Shown here one piece after another: positions 27,455 to 41,192 of a stretch of 64,000 nucleotides of DNA (positions within the stretch are counted from its first letter, which is position 1; every line of letters starts with the position of its first letter). This DNA is from Paludibacterium sp. B53371 (lineage in GTDB: Bacteria; Pseudomonadota; Gammaproteobacteria; Burkholderiales; Chromobacteriaceae), in contig NZ_CP069163.1 of assembly GCF_018802765.1 (NCBI RefSeq), positions 1,302,001-1,366,000 on the forward strand. Reading direction: 5' to 3'. Both the position numbers and the translations under genes were made by a program. The notes under the pieces are model-generated. The model worked only from the letters and a program-made list of their open reading frames with translations, searched no databases and was not told the origin of the DNA.

Positions 27455-29539
27455 TTATTTCTGGCCGGCTTGCAGCGCGGTCAGGGCGATGGTGTAGACG
27501 ATGTCGTCCACCAGGGCGCCGCGCGACAGGTCGTTGACCGGCTTGCGCAGGCCTTGCAGCATCGGGCCGACACTGACGACGTTGGCCGAGCGCTGTACCG
27601 CCTTGTAGGTGGTGTTGCCGGTGTTCAGGTCCGGGAAGATGAACACGGTGGCGCGACCGGCGACGGCGCTGCCCGGGGCCTTTTGCTGGCCGACGCTTTC
27701 CACCGAGGCGGCGTCGTATTGCATCGGGCCGTCGATGATCAGGTCTGGACGCTTTTCGCGGGCGATGCGTGTGGCTTCGCGTACCTTCTCCACATCACTG
27801 CCGCTGCCGGAGCTGCCGGTGGAGTAGGAGATCATGGCGACACGCGGCTCGATGCCGAAGGCCTTGGCCGAATCGGCCGACTGGATGGCGATGTCGGCCA
27901 GTTCTTCCGGGTTCGGATCCGGGTTGACGGCGCAGTCGCCATAGACCAGGACCTGTTCCGGCATCAGCATGAAGAACACGCTGGACACCAGGCGGGCCTC
28001 CGGAGCGGTCTTGATCAGTTGCAGGGCCGGACGGATGGTGTTGGCGGTGGTGTGAACCGCACCGGATACCAGGCCGTCGACTTCGTCCAGTGCCAGCATC
28101 ATGGTGCCGAGCACGACGTTGTCTTCCAGTTGCTGTTCGGCCAGGGTGGCGTTCAGGCCCTTGCCCTTGCGCAGTTCGACCATCGGCTCAATGTATTTGC
28201 CGCGAATCTTGTTCGGGTCGAGGATTTCCAGCGACGCCGGCAGGGTGACGCCCTGGTTGTCGGCAATGCGCTGGATTTCCAGCGGATCACCCAGCAGCAC
28301 GCAGCGGGCGATGTTCTTTTCGTGGCAGATGGCGGCTGCCATGATGGTGCGCGGCTCGTTGCCTTCCGGCAGTACGATGCGCTTGTTGGCCTTGCGGGCC
28401 TTTTCGCGCAGCAGGTAGCGGAAGGCGGGCGGCGGCAGGCGCGGCTCGTGCGGTTCGCCGACAAATTGCTTGAGCTTGTCGGCATCCAGGTGTTCGGCGA
28501 TGTGGTCGATGACCCGTTCCATGCGCTCGGTATCATCTTCCGGCACTTCCTTGCCCATCTGGGTCAGGATGCTGCTGGTCTCGAAGGTGTTCATGGCGCT
28601 GATCATCACCGGCAGGTTGCTGGTGAAGGCGTGGTGGCACAGCTGCTGGATGCGCGGATCCGGCTGGGAATCGCAGGTGAACAGCAGGCCGGCCAGCGGT
28701 ACGCCGTTCATGCTGGCCATGGCGGTGGCCAGAATGACGTCTTCGCGGTCGCCGCTGGTGACGACCAGGGCGCCCGGCTTGAGCAGGTGAATGAAGTTCG
28801 GTGCGGTACGCAGCGTGACCACGATGGAGTTCACGCGGCGTTCGCGGATCTGACCGGGGTGCATGATGGTGGCGTCGAGGTGGCGCGCCACGTCCAGCGT
28901 GCGCGGTGCCAGCAGATCGGTCTGCTCCGGAATCAGGCCCAGCAGGGGTAGATTGACGTCCTGGGCCCATTTGCTTTCGGCCTGGATTTGCTGGCAGATG
29001 GTCTTGGCGTCGCGCTTGCTGTTCTCGCGGTTGAGAATGATGCCGGCGATCTGGCCGCTGTGACCACCGAAGGACTGGACGCTCAGGTCGATCTGTTCGG
29101 CCAGTTCGTGATCGCTCAATTGGCCGACCGAGCCCACCAGAATGGTCTGGGCTTCCAGGTTGCGGGCAATCTTGGTGTTCAGGAAAGTCGAGAAGACATG
29201 CTTCTGATCCGGCACCAGGCCTTCCACCACGACAACGTCTACTTTCTGGTTGGCGACCTTGCGATACAGGCTGACGATTTCTTCCATCAGCTGGTCGACC
29301 TGGCCCTGACCCAGCAGTTTTTCCACGTGCTCCATCGGGATGGGCTGCGGGGCGTCCGCACGGCAGATGGCACGGGCGAAATGGGTGGACAGTTCGGTTT
29401 CCTGGGTGTTGTTGCCCTGGGCAATCGGTTTGACGAAGCCCACCGACAGACCGGCTTGTTCGAGCGAGCGGATCATGCCCAGGGAGACGGAGGTCAGGCC
29501 GACATCGAAGCCGATCGGCGCCAGAAAGAATGTATGCAT
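27455..29539 (-). CDS. pta: Phosphate acetyltransferase (long form)
   Basis: 694-residue enzyme interconverting acetyl-CoA and acetyl phosphate. N-terminal P-loop-like domain (FDVGLTSVSLGMIRSLEQAGLSVGFVKPIAQ), central DRTGG domain (residues ~215-330), and C-terminal PTA/PTB catalytic domain from ~370 (RIVLPEGNEPRTIMAA ... ISYSTGSSGSGSDVEKVREAT ... NVVSVGPMLQGLRKPVNDLSRG). Length matches E. coli-type Pta. The usual partner ackA is not adjacent. An FNR/ANR-like box lies about 370 bp upstream in the shared spacer, so oxygen-dependent control is possible. Confidence 0.97.
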   Translation of the reverse strand: MHTFFLAPIGFDVGLTSVSLGMIRSLEQAGLSVGFVKPIAQGNNTQETELSTHFARAICRADAPQPIPMEHVEKLLGQGQVDQLMEEIVSLYRKVANQKVDVVVVEGLVPDQKHVFSTFLNTKIARNLEAQTILVGSVGQLSDHELAEQIDLSVQSFGGHSGQIAGIILNRENSKRDAKTICQQIQAESKWAQDVNLPLLGLIPEQTDLLAPRTLDVARHLDATIMHPGQIRERRVNSIVVTLRTAPNFIHLLKPGALVVTSGDREDVILATAMASMNGVPLAGLLFTCDSQPDPRIQQLCHHAFTSNLPVMISAMNTFETSSILTQMGKEVPEDDTERMERVIDHIAEHLDADKLKQFVGEPHEPRLPPPAFRYLLREKARKANKRIVLPEGNEPRTIMAAAICHEKNIARCVLLGDPLEIQRIADNQGVTLPASLEILDPNKIRGKYIEPMVELRKGKGLNATLAEQQLEDNVVLGTMMLALDEVDGLVSGAVHTTANTIRPALQLIKTAPEARLVSSVFFMLMPEQVLVYGDCAVNPDPNPEELADIAIQSADSAKAFGIEPRVAMISYSTGSSGSGSDVEKVREATRIAREKRPDLIIDGPMQYDAASVESVGQQKAPGSAVAGRATVFIFPDLNTGNTTYKAVQRSANVVSVGPMLQGLRKPVNDLSRGALVDDIVYTIALTALQAGQK

Positions 29540-29907
29540 TGTTCAATTCCTTGAAGCCGGCTCATCTTGACGTGAGCCGGTACGATCATCAACGCTTTGC
29601 CAACATGGGCAGACCTGGCTGACAAGGGGTGATTTTCTGATTGCCGGGTTGTCCGATGCCAATTCGTCAACTCCGGTTGTATCTCAAAAAACCATTCCGT
29701 TATCAAGGTCAATCACCAGCTTCGCCGGCGATGGCTTGAACGTGCGCTGCCGATCTTGTGTATAGCACGATGCTGCTGTGCAGCAAAAGATCCTTGCCGA
29801 GCGCGTCCGGCAGCAGGGTTTGGCTGCCTGTCATCGCTGAACGAGTGCACTATTTACGCTAAAGCGGGCCTGCTGTGCAGGGGGTTTGGCGGGTGTTTCT
29901 CCTGCGA

Positions 29908-29921
29908 TTGACGCATATCAA
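29908..29921. promoter_or_regulatory. FNR/ANR-like binding site
   Basis: TTGAC-GCAT-ATCAA matches the FNR/ANR consensus TTGAT-N4-ATCAA at 9 of 10 positions. It lies ~370 bp before pta and ~340 bp before the Rieske gene; no clear -10 sits at the classical -41.5 spacing in either direction. Confidence 0.6.
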
Positions 29922-30157
29922 TAGCCTGCCTATGTTGTGTTGCACAAAAGTTTCAGCTCGAATTATTGCAGATTCACTAATATTGTGTGGATTTGTGTGT
30001 GTAATTGATCGCTAACACATTGATGCTGAAAGGGTTATTTCTGCCTGTTTGTCGGCTGATTTGCTTTTTTGCCGATTTTTTTACTGTGGGGGTGGGTTTT
30101 TCTTGTTTTTTGCATGAAAGCACTTGCCCTTTTGCGGGGGGCAGGCCAGAATTCAAC

Positions 30158-30183
30158 CCCGGTCCCTATGCCGGGCCTTTTTT
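30158..30183 (+). terminator. Weak intrinsic terminator upstream of Rieske gene
   Basis: CCCGG (30158-30162) and CCGGG (30171-30175) with an 8-nt loop, then TTTTTT (30178-30183). There is no annotated plus-strand gene upstream, so it would end a small RNA or act as an attenuator in a leader. Confidence 0.5.
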
Positions 30184-30261
30184 GTTTTATAGCGTTCCGT
30201 AAACTCGTTTTAGGGCGAGATTCGGCTGGTCTTATACTTCTAACCAGGAGGTGTGGGAATA

Positions 30262-31371
30262 ATGTCTGATCTGGCTTCTTCGCAGCTGTTGCAACCGGCT
30301 GCTGTCCAGCTTCCCATCAATACTTACTTCGACTCCGCCATTTACCAGCTGGAGCAGGAGCGTCTGTTTGCCGATGCCCCGGTGTACTACGGGCATGAAC
30401 TGATGGTGCCGAACGAGGGTGACTATCACACCATCGAATGGCTCCAGCACGGCAAGATGCTCAAGCGTGCCGGTGGCGAGGTCCTGCTGTTGTCCAATGT
30501 CTGTCGCCATCGCCAGGCGCGCATCTACGAAGGTCGCGGCAACGGCAATCATGTGGTGTGCAATCTGCACGGCTGGACCTATGACAATCATGGTCAGCTG
30601 ATCGGCGCGCCCCTGTTTCCGGAGACGCCCTGCCTGAACCTGGGTCAGACACCGCTGGTGTCCTGGCACGGCATGCTGTTCGATGCCCGCCGCAACGTGC
30701 GCCAGGATCTGGAACGACTGGGTGTGGCCAGCTATATGGATTTCGAAGGCTTCGGCTATCACAGCACCCATGTCACCGAGTATGACTTCAACTGGAAGAC
30801 CTTCATTGAAGTGTATTCGGAGGACTACCACGTTGATCCGTTCCACCCCGGGCTGGGCAATTTCGTCAATTGTGCCGATCTCAAGTGGGAGTGGGGCAGT
30901 CAGTACCATGTGCAGTCGGTGGGTATCAAGAATTCGCTGTCCCGTCCGGGCTCCAAGGTTTATGGCGAGTGGCACAAGGAAGTGCTGCGCCGCTATGCGG
31001 ACAAGTGCCCGGAATTCGGCGCACTCTGGCTGACTTACTATCCGAACATTATGGTCGAATGGTATCCGCACTCGCTGGTGATCAGCGTGGTGATTCCGCG
31101 TGGCCCGGAAAAATGCACGGTTGTGACCGAGTTCTTCTATCCGGAAGAGGTGCTGTACTTCGAACCGGAGTTCATCGAAGCCGAGCAGGCCGCCTACTTC
31201 GAGACGGCCAAGGAAGACGACGAGATTTGCTATCGCATGCATCAGGGACGCCGTGCCCTGTGGCTGGATGGCAAGAACGAAACCGGTCCCTACCAGTCGC
31301 CGACCGAAGAGGGCATGCAGCATTTCCACGAGTTCTATCGCCGCACCATGGGCGACTTGCTGCTGGCCTGA
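30262..31371 (+). CDS. Rieske-type aromatic ring-hydroxylating oxygenase alpha-like protein
   Basis: 369 residues from ATG 30262 (AGGAGGT at 30246-30252). Rieske [2Fe-2S] ligands C81-x-H83 and C100-x2-H103 (CRHR, CNLHGW). The mononuclear iron site is in the catalytic domain: YSEDYHVDPFHPGLGN with H190 and H195. Such proteins need an electron-transfer partner (ferredoxin/reductase), which is not encoded nearby. The sequence resembles a conserved orphan oxygenase of Neisseriales related to choline/carnitine-type monooxygenases; the substrate is unknown. A TATACT -10-like box at 30233-30238 suggests its own promoter downstream of the weak terminator. Followed by a good terminator. Confidence 0.88.
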   Translation: MSDLASSQLLQPAAVQLPINTYFDSAIYQLEQERLFADAPVYYGHELMVPNEGDYHTIEWLQHGKMLKRAGGEVLLLSNVCRHRQARIYEGRGNGNHVVCNLHGWTYDNHGQLIGAPLFPETPCLNLGQTPLVSWHGMLFDARRNVRQDLERLGVASYMDFEGFGYHSTHVTEYDFNWKTFIEVYSEDYHVDPFHPGLGNFVNCADLKWEWGSQYHVQSVGIKNSLSRPGSKVYGEWHKEVLRRYADKCPEFGALWLTYYPNIMVEWYPHSLVISVVIPRGPEKCTVVTEFFYPEEVLYFEPEFIEAEQAAYFETAKEDDEICYRMHQGRRALWLDGKNETGPYQSPTEEGMQHFHEFYRRTMGDLLLA

Positions 31372-31393
31372 TTCCGCGATTGCGTGCACAATG

Positions 31394-31421
31394 AAAAGGC
31401 GTGGGTTTCCACGCCTTTTTT
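31394..31421 (+). terminator. Terminator after Rieske oxygenase gene
   Basis: AAGGCGTGG (31396-31404), loop GTTT, CCACGCCTT (31409-31417), continuing into a T-run to 31421. Located 23 nt after the stop. Confidence 0.92.
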
Positions 31422-31430
31422 GTTGATCCA

Positions 31431-32003
31431 ATGACCCGGTTTCTACGCTTTCTTCCTGTGCTGTTTTTGTCCGCAGCCCTGGCTGCGCCTCCCCTGACCC
31501 AGGCGGTACGGCCGGCGAATGTTGTCCAGGCAGTCACGACCTATACCGACCCTGTCAGTGCCATTCAGATGCAAGTTCCTGCTGGCTGGCGCGTCCGGGC
31601 CGAGACCTTCAACGGGGTGCGCCAGTTGCGTGTGGTGCCGCCCAAGGCCGACCAGCGGGAACGGGCGGCTATTGATGTGGTTGTGCGCCTGCGCCCCTGG
31701 CGACGTGGGGAGTCGCTCAGCGGCCTGGCTGCGTCATTCCGCAATCAGCGTGGCGACCGCGAGGCAGCACAGGTGGTGCGCTATCTGCCCAAGGCCGGCC
31801 GGCTGGTGCTGGACTACCGGGAAGGGCGCTATGTGTCGGGCCGTTTGTGGATCGTCCGGCGCAATCTGCATTTGTTCCAGCGCAAGGACCGTACCCGGGT
31901 GCTGGAGGCGCGCTGCGCCGCCAATGCGTCTGAATATAAAACCTATCGCAAGAGTCTGGAGCTGATCTGTTATTCGGCTCAGCTGACGCACGGCAAGTCA
32001 TGA
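31431..32003 (+). CDS. Hypothetical exported protein
   Basis: 190 residues from ATG 31431, which opens a signal peptide (MTRFLRFLPVLFLSAALAAP). An upstream ATG at 31401 lies inside the preceding terminator and is rejected. The mature part resembles a photosystem II PsbP-like or DUF1795-like fold in outline (IQMQVPAGWRVRAETFNGVRQLRVVPP), but no family is certain. Two Cys near the C-terminus (RCAANAS, LICYS) could form a disulfide. No clear Shine-Dalgarno precedes the start, only 10 nt after the terminator T-run, so how it is transcribed is unclear. Confidence 0.72.
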   Translation: MTRFLRFLPVLFLSAALAAPPLTQAVRPANVVQAVTTYTDPVSAIQMQVPAGWRVRAETFNGVRQLRVVPPKADQRERAAIDVVVRLRPWRRGESLSGLAASFRNQRGDREAAQVVRYLPKAGRLVLDYREGRYVSGRLWIVRRNLHLFQRKDRTRVLEARCAANASEYKTYRKSLELICYSAQLTHGKS

Positions 32004-32054
32004 TAAATTGCGACTAAAATGTAATTGCCGGATTGATTTTTGAGGAGCTGACTG

Positions 32055-32402
32055 ATGATCTCTATTCGTGAACAGTCTTACGGACTGGATGTGGCGTTGT
32101 TCAACGAGTTCACCCTGGCCGATTTCAAGCTGTTCGAGGACGCGCTGCTCAAGCGCGCGGCGGAAATCGGTCATCCGCATGTCTTGCTCGACCTGTCCGA
32201 GCTGAAGGATTTCACCCTGGACATGGCGCTGGAAGAACTGCGCTTCGTGCGTGCCCATGAAAAGGACTTCGGCAAGGTGGCCGTGGTGGTCAGTGACGTC
32301 TGGATCAAGCTGGCGGCCCATCTGGCCGGCCTGGTTACCCGTGGTCATTCCGAGTACTTCGACAGTATCGAAGTGGCGCAAGCCTGGCTGAATGCCGCCT
32401 GA
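32055..32402 (+). CDS. STAS/SpoIIAA-like protein
   Basis: 115-residue cytoplasmic protein of the SpoIIAA-like family. The pattern FKLFEDALLKRAAEIGHPHVLLDLSELKDFTLDMALEELRFVRAHEKDFGKVAVVVSD alternates strands and helices like STAS domains. GAGGAGC lies ~9 nt upstream. The role is unknown; family members may bind lipids or act as anti-anti-sigma-like adaptors. A clean terminator follows. Confidence 0.82.
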   Translation: MISIREQSYGLDVALFNEFTLADFKLFEDALLKRAAEIGHPHVLLDLSELKDFTLDMALEELRFVRAHEKDFGKVAVVVSDVWIKLAAHLAGLVTRGHSEYFDSIEVAQAWLNAA

Positions 32403-32424
32403 TTCTTCGTCCGCTCATCCTGTC

Positions 32425-32448
32425 AGGGCCGGTTGCACCGGCCCTTTT
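32425..32448 (+). terminator. Terminator after STAS-like gene
   Basis: GGGCCGGT (32426-32433), loop TGC, ACCGGCCC (32437-32444), followed by TTTT. 23 nt after the stop. Confidence 0.88.
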
Positions 32449-32528
32449 GCTTTCTGCTGCCCGGCGGCTTGATTTTGTGCCGGAACCGGCTACAGTAACG
32501 CCTTCCCGTCAAACACAAGATATTGCCG

Positions 32529-34829
32529 ATGTTGCCAAGTATCGCCAGCCGGATCGCGGCTGAACTGCAGGTTCGTGAACAACAGGTGGCCGCTACGGTC
32601 GAGCTGCTCGACGGCGGGGCCACCGTGCCGTTTATTGCCCGTTACCGCAAGGAAGTGACCGGCGGGCTTGATGATACCCAGTTGCGCAAGCTCGACGAGC
32701 GGCTGACCTATCTGCGCGAACTGGATGAGCGGCGCGAGGCCATCCTGCGCTCGATCAGCGAGCAGGAAAAGCTCACCCCCGCGCTGCAGCAGGCCATTCT
32801 GGCTGCCGACAACAAGACCACACTGGAAGATTTGTATCTGCCCTACAAGCCGAAACGGCGAACCAAGGCGCAGATAGCGCGCGAGGCCGGGCTGCAGCCG
32901 CTGGCCGACGCTTTGCTGTCCGACCCCGGTCTGGTGCCGGAAGAGGTGGCGCAGTCCTATGTCGATGACGCCCGGGGCGTGGCAGATGGCAAGGCGGCGC
33001 TGGACGGTGCGCGCGCCATTCTGATTGAAACCTTCGCCGAGGATGCCGGCCTGCTGGGCTTCCTGCGTGAAAAGCTATGGCGTGAGGGGGAACTGGCGGC
33101 CGTGGTGGTGCCCGGCAAGGAGAGCGAGGGCGCCAAGTTCTCGGATTACTTCAATCACCGCGAAGCCTTGCATGCCATGCCCTCGCATCGCGCCCTGGCG
33201 CTGCTGCGCGGTCGCAATGAGGGCGTTCTGCAGTTGGCGCTCAAATATCAGCCGGACGATGTGCCGCTGACCGAGCGCAGTGCCTACGAACGCCAGATGG
33301 CTGAGCATTTCGGCATCGCCGACAAGGGGCGCCCTGCCGACAAGTGGCTGCTGGATTCGGTGCGGCTCTGCTGGCGTGCCAGAGTGTTGCTGTCGCTGGA
33401 GCTTGAGCTGATGGCACGTGTCAAGGAAGCGGCCGAGTCGGAGGCCATCAGGGTGTTTGCCGGCAATCTGCGCGATCTGTTGCTGGCGGCGCCGGCAGGA
33501 CGGCGGACCACCATCGGGCTGGACCCCGGTTTGCGCACCGGTGTGAAGGTTGCCGTGGTCGACGATACCGGCAAGTTGCTCGAGACCGCGACAATTTATC
33601 CGCATGCGCCGCGCAATGACTGGGATCGTTCCGTTGCCACGCTGGCACAGCTGGCACAGCGACACCGGGCCGAGCTGGTTGCCATCGGCAACGGTACCGC
33701 CAGCCGGGAAACCGACAAGCTGGCGCAGGACCTGATTCGCCTGCATCCGCAACTGGGCCTTACCCGGGTGATGGTCTCCGAGGCGGGGGCGTCGGTGTAT
33801 TCCGCCTCCGAGCTGGCAGCCAACGAATTTCCGGATCTTGACGTCAGTCTGCGTGGCGCGGTGTCGATTGCCCGTCGTCTGCAGGATCCGCTGGCCGAGC
33901 TGGTCAAGATTGATCCGAAGTCGATCGGGGTGGGGCAGTATCAGCACGACGTCCATCAGGGCCAGCTGGCGCGTTCGCTGGATGGTGTGGTGGAAGACTG
34001 CGTCAACGCCGTCGGCGTGGATGTGAACACCGCTTCGGTGCCGCTGCTGACCCGCGTGTCCGGTCTGAACCAGACGCTGGCCGGCAATATCGTCGCCTAT
34101 CGCAACCAGTACGGTGCCTTCCGTTCGCGCAGCGAGTTGCGCAAGGTGCCCCGCCTGGGAGACAAGACCTTTGAACAGGCCGCCGGCTTCCTGCGCGTCA
34201 TGGATGGCGATAATCCGCTGGATCGCTCTGCCGTTCACCCGGAGGCTTATCCGGTGGTCGAGAAAATCGTCGCGCGCTGCGGGCGTGAGGTGCGTGGCCT
34301 GATTGGCGACAGCGCCTTCCTGCGTTCCGTCCGGCCGATGGACTATGTGGACGAGCGTTTCGGTCTGCCGACGGTGGTGGATATTCTGAAGGAGCTGGAC
34401 AAGCCGGGGCGCGATCCGCGTCCTGAGTTCCGCACTGCCACCTTCCAGGACGGCGTGGAGTCTCTGTCCGATCTGCTGCCGGGCATGCTGCTGGAAGGCG
34501 TGGTGACCAACGTCACCAATTTCGGTGCTTTTGTGGATATCGGTGTCCATCAGGACGGGCTGGTGCATATCTCGGCGCTGTCGTCGCGCTACGTTGAGGA
34601 CCCGCGCACGGTGGTCAAGGCCGGCGATGTGGTCAAGGTGAAGGTGCTGGAGGTGGATGTGCCGCGCAAGCGCATCGCCCTGACCATGCGTCTGGATGAT
34701 CCGGCCGGTGCCGGCCGCAGCGCTGGGCGCAGTACGGCAGAGCCGAAGGCCCGGTCGCGCCAGGCGCCGTCCGCCGCGGCCGCGGGTGATACCGCCATGG
34801 CGGCTGCGTTTGCACGTCTGAAGAAATAG
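32529..34829 (+). CDS. tex: Tex-family transcription accessory / RNA-binding protein
   Basis: 766 residues. N-terminal Tex helical region ([49 protein letters not shown]). YqgF/RNase H-like domain from ~325 ([18 protein letters not shown]). Helix-hairpin-helix near 490-570 ([34 protein letters not shown]). S1 domain near 645-720 ([34 protein letters not shown]). Conserved nucleic-acid-binding protein that affects transcription and RNA turnover. ATG 32529 is taken as the start; an in-frame TTG two codons earlier is possible because the Shine-Dalgarno is weak. The rrn promoter begins ~50 bp after the stop. Confidence 0.96.
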   Translation: MLPSIASRIAAELQVREQQVAATVELLDGGATVPFIARYRKEVTGGLDDTQLRKLDERLTYLRELDERREAILRSISEQEKLTPALQQAILAADNKTTLEDLYLPYKPKRRTKAQIAREAGLQPLADALLSDPGLVPEEVAQSYVDDARGVADGKAALDGARAILIETFAEDAGLLGFLREKLWREGELAAVVVPGKESEGAKFSDYFNHREALHAMPSHRALALLRGRNEGVLQLALKYQPDDVPLTERSAYERQMAEHFGIADKGRPADKWLLDSVRLCWRARVLLSLELELMARVKEAAESEAIRVFAGNLRDLLLAAPAGRRTTIGLDPGLRTGVKVAVVDDTGKLLETATIYPHAPRNDWDRSVATLAQLAQRHRAELVAIGNGTASRETDKLAQDLIRLHPQLGLTRVMVSEAGASVYSASELAANEFPDLDVSLRGAVSIARRLQDPLAELVKIDPKSIGVGQYQHDVHQGQLARSLDGVVEDCVNAVGVDVNTASVPLLTRVSGLNQTLAGNIVAYRNQYGAFRSRSELRKVPRLGDKTFEQAAGFLRVMDGDNPLDRSAVHPEAYPVVEKIVARCGREVRGLIGDSAFLRSVRPMDYVDERFGLPTVVDILKELDKPGRDPRPEFRTATFQDGVESLSDLLPGMLLEGVVTNVTNFGAFVDIGVHQDGLVHISALSSRYVEDPRTVVKAGDVVKVKVLEVDVPRKRIALTMRLDDPAGAGRSAGRSTAEPKARSRQAPSAAAAGDTAMAAAFARLKK

Positions 34830-34880
34830 CATTCACGCGACTGTACAGAGGCGGATTCTGAAAATAATGCGGGAAAGGAC

Positions 34881-34909
34881 TTGACCTGTGTTTCCCGTCT
34901 CTGTATAGT
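34881..34909 (+). promoter_or_regulatory. rRNA operon promoter
   Basis: TTGACC (34881-34886), 17-bp spacer, TATAGT (34904-34909), followed by a GC-rich discriminator-like stretch (TCGCCTCC), as in promoters under growth-rate/ppGpp control. ~170 bp before 16S. Confidence 0.85.
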
Positions 34910-34939
34910 TCGCCTCCTCGCTGCAGCAACAACGCAGCA

Positions 34940-34953
34940 CCGCTCTTTAACAA
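34940..34953 (+). promoter_or_regulatory. boxA antitermination element of rrn leader
   Basis: CGCTCTTTAACAAA matches the boxA core (TGCTCTTTAACA) that recruits NusB/NusE. A second boxA-like copy (GATCTTTAACAAAC, 36721-36734) lies in the 16S-23S spacer. Confidence 0.85.
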
Positions 34954-34956
34954 AAC

Positions 34957-34980
34957 GAACAACCGATAGGTGTGAGTGCC
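34957..34980 (+). other. 16S precursor processing stem, 5' strand
   Basis: This 24-nt stretch is nearly complementary to 36635-36659 in the spacer (one bulge, one mismatch). Together they form the long helix that closes 16S pre-rRNA and is cut by RNase III. Confidence 0.8.
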
Positions 34981-35078
34981 GGGAGAGACCGACACTTGCA
35001 CTGCAAGAGACAGAAAAAAACCTTACGGGGTTCTTTTGAAGTCCTTGCGTGCCAGATAGTACGAAAAGCATAGAGATT

Positions 35079-39766
<4,688 letters not shown>

Positions 39767-39839
39767 ATCATTTGATGGGCTTTGTGCCCGATACATACGA
39801 ATTCAAACCAAACGGCTTCTGCAGTTTGTAGACAGTTTA

Positions 39840-39957
39840 TGTCTGGCGGCCATAGCGAGGTGGTCCCACGCCTTCCCATCCCGAACAGGACCGTGAAACG
39901 CCTTAGCGCCGATGATAGTGCGGCATTCGCCGTGTGAAAGTAGGACACTGCCAGACT
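39840..39957 (+). rRNA. rrf: 5S ribosomal RNA
   Basis: About 118 nt. The terminal stem TGTCTGGCGG at the 5' end pairs with CTGCCAGAC at the 3' end. Internal CCCACGCCTTCCCATCCCGAAC and GAAAGTAGGACACTGCC segments match bacterial 5S. 73 nt after 23S. Confidence 0.96.
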
Positions 39958-39965
39958 CCCCATGC

Positions 39966-39995
39966 AAAGCCCAGACCTTCAGGTCTGGGCTTTTT
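39966..39995 (+). terminator. Terminator of rrn operon
   Basis: AAGCCCAGACC with loop TTCA and GGTCTGGGCTT followed by TTT; stem 39967-39977 with 39982-39992. Directly after 5S. Confidence 0.93.
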
Positions 39996-40019
39996 GCTTT
40001 GTGGTGCCGCAGGAGGCGC

Positions 40020-40054
40020 GATAAGCAAAAGCCCGGATCGATGATCCGGGCTTT
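40020..40054 (-). terminator. Terminator of the AraC-type regulator gene
   Basis: AAAGCCCGGATC (40028-40039), loop GAT, GATCCGGGCTTT (40043-40054). On the minus strand a TTTTGCTTAT run follows, 27 nt after the regulator stop. The stem is symmetric and could also back up rrn termination. Confidence 0.9.
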
Positions 40055-40080
40055 GTGGTGTGTCGCTTCCCGCCGCGGCG

Positions 40081-41067
40081 TCAGGACTGGGCTTGCGGCT
40101 GAGTGCGCTGGGCGCGCTCTTCACGCGGCGTGATGCCGAAATGGTTGCGATAAGTGCTGGAGAAGTGCGGGCCGCTGGAGAAGCCGCAGGCCAGGCTGAT
40201 CTGAACGATGGACTTGGAGGTCTGCTGCAACAATTGCCGCGCACGATTCAGCCGCAATTCCAGATAGTACTTGGACGGGACGGTGCTGAGGTACTGTTTG
40301 AACAGCCGCTCGAGCTGTCGGCGTGATACCCCGACGTAATAGGCGATGTCATCGGTGGACAGCGGCTCTTCGATATTCGCTTCCATCAGGCTAACCGCCT
40401 CGGTCAGCTTGGGCTGGCTGCCGCCGATGCGGGTGGCCAGCGGGATGCGCTGACGCTCGTTCCCTGGCCGGGTGCGCTCCATGATGAAGACTTCAGACAG
40501 GCGAGAGCCAAACTCGTGGCCTTGCTGGGCTTCGATCAGCGACAGGGTGAAATCCATGGTGGCTACCCCGCCCGCGCAGGTCATGACCGCGCCGTCTGCT
40601 TCGTAGAGGTTGGACGAGACCACGACCTCGGGGAAGTCTTCGGTGAACTGATTCACTTCCTGCCAGTGAATCGTGGCACGCTGCTGGTTCAGCATGCCGG
40701 CGCGGGCCAGCCAGTAACTGGCGCAACCGATGCCGGCCAGTTGCATCTTTTCCAGGTTCTGGGCGTGAATGCCGCGCGAGAGCTCGTCAACGTTGACATC
40801 GCTGGAGATGTCGCCGCCGAAGATCAGCAGGCCATCCAGGCGCGGGCTGTAGCCAAGCGGCAGATCGACGGCGTATTGCAGTCCGTTGCTCAGGGCCACC
40901 GGCGTGCCGTCCAGTGACAAGGTCAGAAACTCGTAGATCTTCTTCTCTGCCAATTGATTGGCACGCGTCAGGACTTCGCAGGCCATGGCAAAGTCAGCCA
41001 TCGAGGCATGTGGCAGCAGAAGCATGCCATATCTGAGTGGTTTAACTGCTTGCGGTTGGAGACCCAT
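40081..41067 (-). CDS. GlxA/ArgR-type AraC family transcriptional regulator (GATase1-like plus HTH)
   Basis: 328 residues from ATG 41067; an upstream in-frame ATG at 41127 would add 20 residues but lacks a ribosome binding site. The N-terminal DJ-1/PfpI-like domain covers ~10-190 (RYGMLLLPHASMADFAMACEVL; GIGCASYWLARAGMLN at the nucleophile-elbow region; CAGGVATMDFTLSLIEAQQG). The C-terminal AraC double HTH (LTEAVSLMEANIEEPLSTDDIA... VSRRQLERLFKQYL... ISLACGFSSGPHFSSTYRNHFGITP) is strongly like Pseudomonas ArgR/GbdR. With an AotJ-like gene upstream and gdhB beyond, an arginine/ornithine-responsive role is likely but inferred. GbdR-like choline/carnitine sensing is the alternative. Confidence 0.88.
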   Translation of the reverse strand: MGLQPQAVKPLRYGMLLLPHASMADFAMACEVLTRANQLAEKKIYEFLTLSLDGTPVALSNGLQYAVDLPLGYSPRLDGLLIFGGDISSDVNVDELSRGIHAQNLEKMQLAGIGCASYWLARAGMLNQQRATIHWQEVNQFTEDFPEVVVSSNLYEADGAVMTCAGGVATMDFTLSLIEAQQGHEFGSRLSEVFIMERTRPGNERQRIPLATRIGGSQPKLTEAVSLMEANIEEPLSTDDIAYYVGVSRRQLERLFKQYLSTVPSKYYLELRLNRARQLLQQTSKSIVQISLACGFSSGPHFSSTYRNHFGITPREERAQRTQPQAQS

Positions 41068-41192
41068 ATCTTCCGTAAGTAAGTAAACGGCCCGCTGTCT
41101 CAATGACAAAAAGCTGGTATGCCGCATTAATAACGCTAGATGTGTATTGTACGATCATTTGACACTTTACGAGCAAGATTAGTACCGCCGCG

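Larger units (their letters stand above)
29540..30261. other. 722-bp intergenic region with no convincing gene
   Basis: Separates divergent pta and the Rieske gene. It holds an FNR-like box (29908-29921), a T-rich stretch around 30060-30110, and a small hairpin with T-run (30158-30183). Short open frames here lack ribosome binding sites and conserved look. It may encode a short RNA ending at 30183 or a long leader; the sequence alone does not decide. Confidence 0.6.

Noticed and set aside
30005-30202. 65-residue Phe/Cys-rich open frame before the Rieske gene
   Set aside because: No ribosome binding site; it runs through the T-rich tract and terminator-like hairpin, and has no family look.
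40027-40054. Hairpin considered as a second rrn terminator only
   Set aside because: Its better T-run is on the minus strand, so it is assigned mainly to the regulator gene, although it may work both ways.
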